A stretch of DNA of 64,000 nt from Episyrphus balteatus (taxonomy: Eukaryota > Arthropoda > Insecta > Diptera > Syrphidae): NCBI RefSeq assembly GCF_945859705.1, contig NC_079134.1, positions 122,946,620-123,010,619 on the forward strand, in the 5' to 3' direction. Under the pieces are notes generated by a model. That model was not told where the DNA came from. It made no database searches and saw only the letters and a program-made list of their open reading frames with translations. Numbering within the stretch: position 1 is the stretch's first letter; each line of letters opens with the position of its first letter. Below, in pieces: positions 1 through 12,860 of the stretch. Position numbers and translations under genes: made by a program.

Positions 1-637
1 GGATGATATTTAAATGTCACATTTTGGAAATTTTTTTTGATATTTTATTATCATTTTTTCATATCAATTTCTCATTCCAAATTATTGAAAAATATTAAAT
101 AAAAAATTCTTAATGTGTACTAATTTAAAGGCGCTTTGTGTTTTTTCGAAGTAAAATGTATGATTTACTGAGAAAATTTGATCGGCACTAAGATTTTACT
201 TCACATAGTTTGGGAGAAAATAACAAAACAATTATATCACCTATAATAGAAAAAATAATATCACCATTATTTTGTAAAGAATATTCCCTTTCAGTAATGT
301 TTTGAAAAAAGAAAGAAAATTCTTAAAATAATAAAAATAATAAAAATGAAAAGGAAAGAAATAGGTTTCATTATAATAAACTAAAACGTAAAATCTAGTC
401 AACATTGATATTTTAATTGTCAAAGTGAAATTTTCACTGTCCCACCTGAAATTAAAAAATGTCAAAATGATATGATAAAATATCAAAATTGATATTTTAA
501 TTGTTGGACGACTTTTGTCACTGAAAAATGTTAATTTGATAGCTGTTATTATCAAATTTTTTTTTCGGTATACAATGTTATTGTTTTATTGATATATGTA
601 TTAACTAATTGTAATATTATTTTAATTTTTCTTTCAG

Positions 638-745
638 GCAAATTGTGTTTCTGATTTATTCAAGAAAAAAGACAGCTCATATTTGCCCACAACAAGGCCG
701 GATAGCAGCATTTCTCCACAAACAATAACCAATGGTCATTCTTAG
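638..745 (+). CDS. Last coding exon of an unidentified upstream gene (partial)
   Basis: A pyrimidine-rich acceptor (TTTTTCTTTCAG) ends at 637. It is followed by 35 codons and TAG at 743-745, in the frame that starts directly at the acceptor. The tail is hydrophilic and rich in Ser, Thr and Pro (it ends PQTITNGHS), like a disordered C-terminus. A second frame also stays open for about 29 codons, so the phase is not proven. The rest of the gene would lie left of the window. The short exon followed by an AT-rich 3' UTR with two AATAAA hexamers supports a real 3' end. I do not recognise the protein. Confidence 0.5.
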   Translation, partial: ANCVSDLFKKKDSSYLPTTRPDSSISPQTITNGHS

Positions 746-1030
746 ACCTAAGGCAACTATCCATAGAACACACCCAATCACACATATAGATTGCAAGCAC
801 CTCAAGTGTCTTCCAAAAATAAAAAAAAATCTACAATTATTTATTTTCCCCTTTTTATATAGTATCCTTTGTTTAAAATATATTTGATATAGTTTTATTG
901 TTTTAATAAAAAAAAATTTCTACATTTATTGTGTCAAATTGCAAAGTTTTATTGTTTCTATGTAATACAACTATTATATTCACATTTATTAATCTAATCG
1001 AGTCAAAAATATAATAAAGCTCTTTAAATG
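746..1030 (+). terminator. 3' UTR and poly(A) signals of the upstream gene
   Basis: The AT-rich stretch after the TAG stop holds two AATAAA hexamers, at 905-910 and 1013-1018. Either could direct cleavage and polyadenylation. I cannot tell from sequence alone which is used. Confidence 0.45.
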
Positions 1031-1794
1031 GATGCTTTAATTTATTTTAAATTTAAATTTAACAATAAAAATGGGACTACTTAAAAAATACATAAATAAA
1101 TACAAATATCCTAGATAGTATAAATATTGAGTCAATTTAATCACACTTTATCCGTGCTAAAAGCACATCACCACAAGTATTTATTAAAAAGTTCAAATGA
1201 ATATTTTATTAATGAAAAAAAAAAAAAAATATTTAAGTTTGCATTCTGCATAAAAATGGGGGACAATGATATATTAATAAACGCGCCTTGTAAGTAAGCC
1301 TTAAAATAAAAAAAAAAATTAAAATTAAATATCAAGCAAAATAAAAAGGAAATGCAATAAAATTGATTGTAAATACAATAACTGCAAGTTCAATTAGAAA
1401 GAGATGTGAGGAGGCAGCGTTGTGAATTATAAGGATATAAAATTAATAAAAAATATTTAATCTTTGAGCAATATTTTATGTTTAATTTTATTATTGTTTT
1501 AAATGTTAAAAAATTTTGCATTTAGATTTCGAGAGTTTTAAGCAACTTCAATCTACAATAAGCCTTATTATAATGTGTAAAATAGAGTAAACAAATGTTT
1601 TTTATTTATAAGTTTTATTGAAATAATACAAAAAATATTACGTATAATATGATATTTAAACAAATAAAACGTTTATTTTATAATTAAAAGGTGTTTTTCT
1701 AAAGGTGTTTAAATCCTACGAATATTGGAATATAAGTTTAAAAGGAATGATTTCTCAAAAAAGAATTATATCTATAATAGTTTATTTTTGTAAA
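1031..1794. other. AT-rich intergenic spacer
   Basis: Low-complexity A/T-rich sequence between the 3' end of the upstream gene and the satellite array. I see no gene, RNA or clear element in it. Confidence 0.5.
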
Positions 1795-4700
1795 CAAGAA
1801 CTCGTTTCGAGAATTTCATCCAAAAATAAGAAGAAAATCTAAATTATAATCTAAAATAATAACGATATTTCGATTGCAAATAATTCAGCAACCAGACCTC
1901 CAAGAAACTTTTGGTTTTCAGCTATGAATAGAGCTCAAAGAGACCTATCTTTTGATGTCTTACTCAATGGATTTGGAGGAATTTTTTCAACTTGCATTTT
2001 TTCCAGGCAAGGGGTTAACCTTGATTTTTGTTCGAAAATATGAAAAAAATAAATTTGCAATATTTTTTACATAAATATATTCTACATAGGCCTGTTCATT
2101 GTGAACTCGCATCTGTAAACCAAAACTTGTTTCGAGACCTTAATCCGAAAATATCGGCTTCCGAATGTAAGAATAAAATATTTCGATTGCAAATAATTCA
2201 GTAACCAGACCTCCAAGAAACTTTTTGTTTTCAGCTATGAATAGAGCTCAAAGAGACCTTTCTTTTGATGTCTTACTCAATGGATTTGGAGGAATTTTTT
2301 CAAAATGCATTTTTTCCAGGCAAGGGGTTAACCTTGATTTTTGTTCGAAAATCCGAAAAAAATAAATTTGCAATATTTTTACATAAATACATAGGCTTGT
2401 TCATTATGAACTCGCATTTGTAAACCAAAACTTGTTTCGAGAATTTAATCCGAAAATATCGGAGTAAAAGAAAAAAAATATTTCGATTGCAAGTAATTAA
2501 GCAACCAGGCCTTTCAAGAAACTTTTGGTTTTAAGATATGAATAGAGCCCAAAGAGACCTATCTTTTGATGTCTTACTCATTGGATTTGGAGGAATTTTT
2601 TCAAAATGCATTTTTTCCAGGCAAGGGGTTAACCTTGATTTATGTTCGAAAATCCGAAAAAAATTAATTTACAATATTTTTACATAAATACATAGGCCTT
2701 GTCATTGTGAACTCGCATCTGTAAACCAAAACTTGTTTCGAGACCTTAATCCGAAAATATCGGCTTCCGAATGTAAGAAAAAAATATTTCGATTGCAAAT
2801 AATTCAGCAACCAGACCTCCAAGAAACTTTTGGTTTTAAGATATGAATAAAGCTCAAAGAGACCTTTCTTTTGACGCCTCACTCATTGGATTTGGAGGAA
2901 TTTTTTCAAAATGAATTTTTTCCAGGCAAGGGGTTAACCTTGATTTTTGTTCGAAAATCCCAAAAAAATAAATTTGCAATATTTTTACATAAATGCATAG
3001 GGTTGTTCATTGTGAACTCGCATCTGTAAACCAAAACTTGTTTCGAGACTTAAGTCCGAAAATATCGGCTTCCGAGAGAAAGAAAAAAATATTTCGATTG
3101 CAAATAATTCGGCAACCAGACCTCCAAGAAACTTTTGGTTTTAAGATATGAATAGAGCTCAAAGAGACCTTTTATTTGATGCCTCACTCATTGGATTTGG
3201 AGGAATTTTTTCAAAATGCATTTTTCCAGGCAAGGGGTTAACCTTGATTTTTGTTCGAAAATCCGAAAAAAATTAATTTGCAATATTTTTACATAAATGC
3301 ATAGGGTTGTTCATTGTGAACTCGCATCTGTAAACCAAAACTTGTTTCGAGACTTAAGTCCGAAAATATCGGCTTCCGAGAGAAAGAAAAAAATATTTCG
3401 ATTGCAAATAATTCGGCAACCAGACCTCCAAGAAACTTTTGGTTTTAAGATATGAATAGAGCTCAAAGAGATCTATCTTTTGATGTCTTACTCATTGGAT
3501 TTGGAGGAATTTTTTCAAAATGCATTTTTTCCAGGCAAGGGGTTAACCTTGATTTATGTTCGAAAATCCGAAAAAAATAAATTTGCAATTATTTTATCTC
3601 GCATCTGTGAAGCAAAACTTGTTTCGAGACTTTAATTCGAAAATAACGGCTTCCGAATGTAAGAATAAAATATTTCGATTGCAAATAATTCAGCAACCAG
3701 ACCTCCAAGAAACTTTTGGTTTTCAGCAATGAATAGAGCTCAAAGAGACCTATCTTTTGATGTCTTACTCAATGGATTTGGAGGAATTTTTTCAACTTGC
3801 ATTTTTCCAGGCAAGGGGTTAACCTTGATTTTTGTTCGAAAATCCGAAAAAAATTAATTTGAAATATTTTTACATAAATACATAGGCCTGTTTATTGTGA
3901 ACTCGCATCTGTAAACCAAAACTTGTTTCGAGACCTTAATCCGAAAATATCGGCTTCCGAATGTAAGAATAAAATATTTCGATTGCGAATAATTTAGCAA
4001 CCAGACATCCAAGAAACTTTTGGTTTTAAGATATGAATAGAGCTCAAAGAGACCTTTCTTTTAATGCCTTACTCATTGGATTTGGAGGAATTTTTTCAAA
4101 ATGCATTTTTTCCAGGCAAGGGGTTAACCTTGATTTTTGCTCGAAAATATGAAAAAAAAATATGCAATATTTTTACATAAATACAAAGGCCTGTTCATTG
4201 TGAACTCGCATCTGTGAAGCAAAACTTGTTTCGAGAATTAAGTCCGAAAATATCGGCTTCCGAGTGAAAGAAAAAAAATATTTCGATTGCAAATAATTCA
4301 GCAACAAGACCTCCAAGAAACTTTTGGTTTTCAGCTATGAATAGAGCTCAAAGAGACCTATCTTTTGATGTCTTACTCAATGGATTTGGAGGAATTTTTT
4401 CAAAATGCATTTTTTCCAGGCAAGGGGTTAACCTTGATTTTTGTTCGAAAATCCGAAAAAAATAAATTTGCAATTTTTACATAAAAAAATAGGCCTGTTT
4501 ATTGTGAACTCGCATCTGTAAACCAAAACTTGTTTCGAGACCTTAACCCGAAAATAACGGCTTCCGAATGTAAGAATAATATTTTTCGATTGCAAATAAT
4601 TCAGCAACCAGACCTCCAAGAAACTTTTGGTTTTCAGCTATGAATAGAGCTCAAAGAGACCTATCTTTTGATGTCTTACTCAATGGATTTGGAGGAATTT

Positions 4701-7700
4701 TTTCAAAATGCATTTTTTCCAGGCAAGGGGTTAACCTTGATTTTTGTTCGAAAATCCGAAAAAAATTAATTTGCAATATTTTTACATAAATAAATAGGCC
4801 TGTTCATTGTGAACTCGCATCTGTAAACCAAAACTTGTTTCGAGACCTTAATCCGAAAATATCGGCTTCCGAATGTAAGAAAAAAATATTTCGATTGCGA
4901 ATAATTTAGCAACCAGACATCCAAGAAACTTTTGGTTTTAAGATATGAATAGAGCTCAAAGAGACCTTTCTTTTAATGCCTTACTCATTGGATTTGGAGG
5001 AATTTTTTCAAAATGCATTTTTTCCAGGCAAGGGGTTAACCTTGATTTTTGCTCGAAAATATGAAAAAAAAATATGCAATATTTTTACATAAATACAAAG
5101 GCCTGTTCATTGTGAACTCGCATCTGTGAAGCAAAACTTGTTTCGAGAATTAAGTCCGAAAATATCGGCTTCCGAGTGAAAGAAAAAAAATATTTCGATT
5201 GCAAATAATTCAGCAACAAGACCTCCAAGAAACTTTTGGTTTTCAGCTATGAATAGAGCTCAAAGAGACCTATCTTTTGATGTCTTACTCAATGGATTTG
5301 GAGGAATTTTTTCAAAATGCATTTTTTCCAGGCAAGGGGTTAACCTTGATTTTTGTTCGAAAATCCGAAAAAAATAAATTTGCAATTTTTACATAAAAAA
5401 ATAGGCCTGTTTATTGTGAACTCGCATCTGTAAACCAAAACTTGTTTCGAGACCTTAACCCGAAAATAACGGCTTCCGAATGTAAGAATAATATTTTTCG
5501 ATTGCAAATAATTCAGCAACCAGACCTCCAAGAAACTTTTGGTTTTCAGCTATGAATAGAGCTCAAAGAGACCTATCTTTTGATGTCTTACTCAATGGAT
5601 TTGGAGGAATTTTTTCAAAATGCATTTTTTCCAGGCAAGGGGTTAACCTTGATTTTTGTTCGAAAATCCGAAAAAAATAAATTTCCAATATTTTTACATA
5701 AAAAAATAGGCCTGTTTATTGTGAACTCGCATCTGAAACCAAAACTTGTTTCGAGACTTAAGTCCGAAAATATCGGCTTACGAGTGAAAGAAAAAAAATA
5801 TTTCGATTGCAAATAATTCAGCAACAAGACCTCCAAGAAACTTTTGGTTTTCAGCTATGAATAGAGCTCAAAGAGACCTATCTTTTGATGTCTTACTCAA
5901 TGGATTTGGAGGAATTTTTTCAAAATGCATTTTTTCCAGGCAAGGGGTTAACCTTGATTTTTGTTCGAAAATCCGAAAAAAATAAATTTGCAATTTTTAC
6001 ATAAAAAAATAGGCCTGTTTATTGTGAACTCGCATCTGTAAACCAAAACTTGTTTAGAGACCTTAACCCGAAAATAACGGCTTCCGAATGTAAGAATAAT
6101 ATTTTTCGATTGCAAATAATTCAGCAACCAGACCTCCAAGAAACTTTTGGTTTTCAGCTATGAATAGAGCTCAAAGAGACCTATCTTTTGATGTCTTACT
6201 CAATGGATTTGGAGGAATTTTTTCAAAATGCATTTTTTCCAGGCAAGGGGTTAACCTTGATTTTTGTTCGAAAATCCGAAAAAAATAAATTTGCAATTTT
6301 TACATAAAAAAATAGGCCTGTTTATTGTGAACTCGCATCTGTAAACCAAAACTTGTTTCGAGACCTTAACCCGAAAATAACGGCTTCCGAATGTAAGAAT
6401 AATATTTTTCGATTGCAAATAATTCAGCAACCAGACCTCCAAGAAACTTTTGGTTTTCAGCTATGAATAGAGCTCAAAGAGACCTATCTTTTGATGTCTT
6501 ACTCAATGGATTTGGAGGAATTTTTTCAAAATGCATTTTTTCCAGGCAAGGGGTTAACCTTGATTTTTGTTCGAAAATCCGAAAAAAATAAATTTGCAAT
6601 TTTTACATAAAAAAATAGGCCTGTTTATTGTGAACTCGCATCTGTAAACCAAAACTTGTTTCGAGACCTTAACCCGAAAATAACGGCTTCCGAATATAAG
6701 AATAATATTTTTCGATTGCAAATAATTCAGCAACCAGACCTCCAAGAAACTTTTGGTTTTCAGCTATGAATAGAGCTCAAAGAGACCTATCTTTTGATGT
6801 CTTACTCAATGGATTTGGAGGAATTTTTTCAAAATGCATTTTTTCCAGGCAAGGGGTTAACCTTGATTTTTGTTCGAAAATCCGAAAAAAATAAATTTGC
6901 AATTTTTACATAAAAAAATAGGCCTGTTTATTGTGAACTCGCATCTGTAAACCAAAACTTGTTTAGAGACCTTAACCCGAAAATAACGGCTTCCGAATGT
7001 AAGAATAATATTTTTCGATTGCAAATAATTCAGCAACCAGACCTCCAAGAAACTTTTGGTTTTCAGCTATGAATAGAGCTCAAAGAGACCTATCTTTTGA
7101 TGTCTTACTCAATGGATTTGGAGGAATTTTTTCAAAATGCATTTTTTCCAGGCAAGGGGTTAACCTTGATTTTTGTTCGAAAATCCGAAAAAAATAAATT
7201 TGCAATTTTTACATAAAAAAATAGGCCTGTTTATTGTGAACTCGCATCTGTAAACCAAAACTTGTTTCGAGACCTTAACCCGAAAATAACGGCTTCCGAA
7301 TGTAAGAATAATATTTTTCGATTGCAAATAATTCAGCAACCAGACCTCCAAGAAACTTTTGGTTTTCAGCTATGAATAGAGCTCAAAGAGACCTATCTTT
7401 TGATGTCTTACTCAATGGATTTGGAGGAATTTTTTCAAAATGCATTTTTTCCAGGCAAGGGGTTAACCTTGATTTTTGTTCGAAAATATGAGAAAAATAA
7501 ATTTGCAATATTTTTTAAATAAATATATTCTACATAGGCCTGTTCATTGTGAACTCGCATCTGTAAACCAAAACTTGTTTCGAGACCTTAACCCGAAAAT
7601 AACGGCTTCCGAATGTAAGAATAATATTTTTCGATTGCAAATAATTCAGCAACCAGACCTCCAAGAAACTTTTGGTTTTCAGCTATGAATAGAGCTCAAA

Positions 7701-10700
7701 GAGACCTATCTTTTGATGTCTTACTCAATGGATTTGGAGGAATTTTTTCAAAATGCATTTTTTCCAGGCAAGGGGTTAACCTTGATTTTTGTTCGAAAAT
7801 CCGAAAAAAATAAATTTCCAATATTTTTACATAAAAAAATAGGCCTGTTTATTGTGAACTCGCATCTAAAACCAAAACTTGTTTCGAGACTTAAGTCCGA
7901 AAATATCGGCTTCCGAGTGAAAGAAAAAAAATATTTCGATTGCAAATAATTCAGCAACAAGACCTCCAAGAAACTTTTGGTTTTCAGCTATGAATAGAGT
8001 TCAAAGAGACCTATCTTTTGATGTCTTACTCAATGGATTTGGAGGAATTTTTTCAAAATGCATTTTTTCCAGGCAAGGGGTTAACCTTGATTTTTGTTCG
8101 AAAATCCGAAAAAAATAAATTTGCAATTTTTACATAAAAAAATAGGCCTGTTTATTGTGAACTCGCATCTGTAAACCAAAACTTGTTTCGAGACCTTAAT
8201 CCGAAAATATCGGCTTCCGAATGTAAGAAAAAAATATTTCGATTGCGAATAATTTAGCAACCAGACATCCAAGAAACTTTTGGTTTTAAGATATGAATAG
8301 AGCTCAAAGAGACCTTTCTTTTAATGCCTTACTCATTGGATTTGGAGGAATTTTTTCAAAATGCATTTTTTCCAGGCAAGGGGGTTAACCTTGATTTTTG
8401 CTCGAAAATATGAAAAAAAAATATGCAATATTTTTACATAAATACAAAGGCCTGTTCATTGTGAACTCGCATCTGTGAAGCAAAACTTGTTTCGAGAATT
8501 AAGTCCGAAAATATCGGCTTCCGAGTGAAAGAAAAAAAATATTTCGATTGCAAATAATTCAGCAACAAGACCTCCAAGAAACTTTTGGTTTTCAGCTATG
8601 AATAGAGCTCAAAGAGACCTATCTTTTGATGTCTTATTAAATGGATTTGGAGGAATTTTTTCAAAATGCATTTTTTCCAGGCAAGGGGTTAACCTTGATT
8701 TTTGTTCGAAAATCCGAAAAAAATAAATTTGCAATTTTTACATAAAAAAATAGGCCTGTTTATTGTGAACTCGCATCTGTAAACCAAAACTTGTTTCGAG
8801 ACCTTAACCCGAAAATAACGGCTTCCGAATGTAAGAATAATATTTTTCGATTGCAAATAATTCAGCAACCAGACCTCCAAGAAACTTTTGGTTTTCAGCT
8901 ATGAATAGAGCTCAAAGAGACCTATCTTTTGATGTCTTACTCAATGGATTTGGAGGAATTTTTTCAAAATGCATTTTTTCCAGGCAAGGGGTTAACCTTG
9001 ATTTTTGTTCGAAAATCCGAAAAAAATAAATTTCCAATATTTTTACATAAATAAATAGGCCTGTTTATTGTGAACTCGCATCTGAAACCAAAACTTGTTT
9101 CGAGACCTTAATCCGAAAATATCGGCTTCCGAATGTAAGAAAAAAATATTTCGATTGCGAATAATTTAGCAACCAGACATCCAAGAAACTTTTGGTTTTA
9201 AGATATGAATAGAGCTCAAAGAGACCTTTCTTTTAATGCCTTACTCATTGGATTTGGAGGAATTTTTTCAAAATGCATTTTTTCCAGGCAAGGGGGTTAA
9301 CCTTGATTTTTGCTCGAAAATATGAAAAAAAAATATGCAATATTTTTACATAAATACAAAGGCCTGTTCATTGTGAACTCGCATCTGTGAAGCAAAACTT
9401 GTTTCGAGAATTAAGTCCGAAAATATCGGCTTCCGAGTGAAAGAAAAAAAATATTTCGATTGCAAATAATTCAGCAACAAGACCTCCAAGAAACTTTTGG
9501 TTTTCAGCTATGAATAGAGCTCAAAGAGACCTATCTTCTGATGTCTTACTCAATGGATTTGGAGGAATTTTTTCAAAATGCATTTTTTCCAGGCAAGGGG
9601 TTAACCTTGATTTTTGTTCGAAAATCCGAAAAAAATAAATTTGCAAAATTTTTAGATAAATACAAAGGAATGTTTATTGTGAACTCGCATCTTCAAACCA
9701 AAACTTGTTTTGAGACCTTAATCCGAAAATATCGGCTTCCGAATGTAAGAATAAAATATTTCGATTGCAAATAATTCAGCAACCAGACCTCCAAAAAACT
9801 TTTGGCTTTCAGCTATGAATAGAGCTCAAAGAAACCTTTCTTTTGATGCCTCTCTCATTGGATTTGGAGGAATTTTTTAAAATCAATTTTTTCCAGGCAA
9901 GGGGTTAACCTTGATTTTTGTTCGAAAATCCGAAAAAAATTAATTTGAAATATTTTTACATTAATACATAGGCCTGTTCATTGTGAACTCGCATCTGTAA
10001 ACCAAAACTTGTTTCGAGACCTTAATCCGAAAATATCGGCTTCCGAATGTAAGAAAAAAATATTTCGATTGCGAATAATTTAGCAACCAGACATCCAAGA
10101 AACTTTTGGTTTTAAGATATGAATAGAGCTCAAAGAGACCTTTCTTTTGATGTCTTACTCAATGGATTTGGAGGAATTTTTTCAACTTGAATTTTTCCAG
10201 GCAAGGGGTTAACCTTGATTTTTGTTCGAAAATATGAAAAAAATAAATTTGCAATATTTTTACATAAATACAAAGGCCTGTTTATTGTGAACTTGCATCT
10301 GTAAACCAAAACTTGTTTCGAGACCTTAATCCGAAAATATCGGCTTCCGAATGTAAGAAAAAAATATTTCGATTGCGAATAATTTAGCAACCAGACATCC
10401 AAGAAACTTTTGGTTTGAAGATATGAATAGAGCTCAAACAGACCTTTCTTTTGATGTCTTACTCAATGGATTTGGAGGAATTTTTTCAAAATGCATTTTT
10501 TCCATACAAGGGGTTAACCTTGATTTTTGTTCGAAAATCCGAAAAAAATAAATTTGCAAAATTTTTAGATAAATACAAAGGCCTGTTCATTGTGAACTCA
10601 CATCTTCAAACCAAAACTTGTTTCGAGACCTTAATCCGAAAATATCGGCTTCCGAATGTAAGAATAAAATATTTCGATTGCAAATAATTCAGCAACCAGA

Positions 10701-11357
10701 CATCCAAGAAACTTTTGGTTTGAAGATATGAATAGAGCTCAAACAGACCTTTCTTTTGATGTCTTACTCAATGGATTTGGAGGAATTTTTTCAAAATGCA
10801 TTTTTTCCATACAAGGGGTTAACCTTGATTTTTGTTCGAAAATCCGAAAAAAATAAATTTGCAATTATTTTATCTCGCATCTGTGAAGCAAAACTTGTTT
10901 CGAGACTTTAATTCGAAAATAACGGCTTCCGAATGTAAGAATAAAATATTTCGATTGCAAATAATTCAGCAACCAGACCTCCAAGAAACTTTTGGTTTTC
11001 AGCAATGAATAGAGCTCAAAGAGACCTATCTTTTGATGTCTTACTCAATGGATTTGCAGGAATTTTTTCAAAATGCATTTTTTCCAGGCAAGGGCTTAAC
11101 CTTGATTTTTGCTCGAAAATATGAAAAAAAAATATGCAATATTTTTACATAAATACAAAGGCCTGTTCATTGTGAACTCGCATCTGTGAAGCAAAACTTG
11201 TTTCGAGAATTAAGTCCGAAAATATCGGCTTCCGAGTGAAAGAAAAAAAATATTTCGATTGCAAATAATTCAGCAACCAGACCTCCAAGAAACTTTTATT
11301 TTTCAGGTTTCAGCTACATATGAATAGAGCTCAAAGAGACCTTTCTTTTGATGTTGA
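1795..11357. repeat. Tandem satellite array, ~303-bp unit, about 31 copies
   Basis: The landmark GGCAAGGGGTTAACCTTGAT recurs about every 303 bp (for example near 2006, 2319, 2620, 2924, 3229, 5939, 6242, 6545, 6848, 7151). I count 31 occurrences including variants. Each unit also carries CAAAACTTGTTTCGAGA, an ATCGGCTTCCGA segment, ATTTCGATTGCAAATAATTC and GAATAGAGCTCAAAGAGACC. The centre (about 5.94-7.45 kb) is the most uniform, with five steps of exactly 303 bp; the flanks are more diverged and vary in length. The array begins abruptly near 1795 and ends within a unit near 11357. The 60-90 aa open frames on both strands recur with the unit and look like by-products of the homogenised sequence, not genes. 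Confidence 0.97.
3955..5780. repeat. Higher-order three-unit repeat inside the satellite
   Basis: A block of three distinguishable units is repeated at a spacing of about 912 bp. Its members are a GCGAATAATTTAGCAACC type, a GCTCGAAAATATG type and a CAATTTTTACATAAAAAAAT type. A 192-bp segment at 4428-4619 recurs at 5340-5531 with the same translation. Related triplets recur near 8.16-8.94 kb and 9.1-9.6 kb, where two copies share an extra G (AAGGGGGTTAACC at about 8380 and 9295). This is typical of unequal exchange acting on multi-unit blocks. Confidence 0.8.
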
Positions 11358-12243
11358 GATAAAAAAATGAAGAAATAAATGCTGCACTTACTATTCAATG
11401 CAGTGTTTAATAGAAATTAGTGTTCATTACTTGCACGAATTATAAAACCGAAGACGTGTTCTTGAAGAAACTGTGTTCTCCTCCACACAACAACTACTTA
11501 CAGACGAATGCTCTTGTTTATCCTAAGCAATCATCTGTTATTTTATAGTGTAAAAGGTTAAGGTATTAAAATAACGTACCAATACCTACACAGCAACTGA
11601 AATTAACTTTTTTTGTGGCATTTTGTAATTGTTGATGTCAAATATCCTCAAGGTATGTTGTGTCAAACAAAAAATTCAATTAATCTAAATTATTGTATAG
11701 TTTTAGGCATTAACATTATTGAATATGTTCTATCAAGATTTGCTTGCATATTGCTTAGCTGATAAAAAAGATTTCCTTGGACATCTTAGATTATGCTAAC
11801 AAAGTACCAGGGAAATCAAATTTAAAAAGTTGAGATATAACTTTTGCGGCCACTCTTACCAAAAAAGTGGGAACATTAAAAAAGGAGGTTAATTTATTAT
11901 TTGTTTTCGGAAAAGTGTACAAAAATAGTTTTTGAAATTAAAATACATACAAGCTTTCTTAAATTTGTTTTTCACTTTTTGATTCAATGTAGTTTCACCT
12001 TAATTCCGAGCGAGGTGGTGATGAAGTCACAGCGAACTATCATAAATATATCTTTTGTTCATCATGACCCGGAACACGTGTCAAATAAATACAACCCTGG
12101 ACAACGAGCAAACGGAAGTAAATAAATGATGAACTATTTGGATGAGTTACCTACTGTTCAACAGTAAAAAACACATTTTTAGACCTCAAAACAAAATGAA
12201 ACGCATAGATAGTGCAAAACGCAATAGAAACTAAACGAAAAAC
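11358..12243. other. Spacer right of the satellite
   Basis: The sequence is AT-rich and unique-looking. A 74-aa open frame at 11901-12125 (+) has no feature I recognise and no clear splice context. I see nothing else supportable here. Confidence 0.4.
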
Positions 12244-12348
12244 ACTTAGGACCGGTTTGTTCACAGTCGGTTATCGTTTAATCCAGGATTATTCCATACA
12301 AAAATCCTTGATTAAAAGATAATCGAGTGTGAAAAAATCGGCCCTTAA
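12244..12348. mobile_element. Palindromic mini-element (~105 bp), copy 1
   Basis: The left half (TAGGACCGGTTTGTTCACAG, then TCGGTTATCGTTTAATC) is an inverted match to the right half (GATTAAAAGATAATCGAGTG, then TGAAAAAATCGGCCCTTAA). The whole element is one hairpin with only a short centre. A second copy lies at 58112-58213. It has no coding capacity, and its terminal TTA(A)GGGCC fits a small non-autonomous DNA element. Confidence 0.8.
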
Positions 12349-12354
12349 ACAGAG

Positions 12355-12860
12355 TATTCATTTCAAATTTAGAATTCACCGAACACATTAATCTCATAGT
12401 AAACAAAGCGAGCTCAATGCTTGGATTTGTAAAACGCTGGGCAAAGGAGTTTGACGATCCATTTGTCACACTTTCTTTTTATACAACTGCTACGTTCGAC
12501 CCCACCTCGAGTACGCTTCCCAAGTATGGAGTCGATTTTATGAGGTTCATAAGAATCGTATCCAACATAATTGTATACGCTTTGCTCTGAAGGGTCTACC
12601 TTGGACAGATCCTTACAACTTACAACTTACCACCTTGCGATTAGCGGATTCAACTTTTAAACATGCAAACTTTGCAACAAAGGCGTGATAACAACGATAT
12701 TATATTCTTTCATCAATTAATAAAAGGCCAAATTGACGCTCCTGACTTATTAGGTTGTCTTGGCTTTAACTATCCGGGGGGATCTCACCACCAACAAAGA
12801 TTTGAACCAATTAAAAACAAGGGTGCTTGTTTTTTTACTTCAACAGGTAAAATATAACAG
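12355..12860 (+). mobile_element. Decayed non-LTR retrotransposon, reverse transcriptase C-terminal part
   Basis: Conceptual translation across frame breaks gives blocks typical of the region after the reverse transcriptase core of jockey-like LINEs: an ASSMLGFVKRWAKEF block, then an HLEYASQVWS-like block in a shifted frame, then IQHNCIRFALKGLPW, then NLQTLQQRRDNNDIIFFHQL (about 12640-12720) and GSHHQQRFEPI. At least two frameshifts separate the blocks, so it is a dead fragment. No 5' part, endonuclease or poly(A) tail is evident nearby. Confidence 0.75.

Noticed and set aside
2664..10687. Many 63-90 aa open frames on both strands, several with identical translations
   Set aside because: They recur at the satellite period, occur on both strands of the same DNA and have no start context or domain; they follow from repeat homogenisation.
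1795..11357. CRISPR array
   Set aside because: The repeat unit is ~303 bp without unique spacers and the context is an animal genome; this is a satellite.
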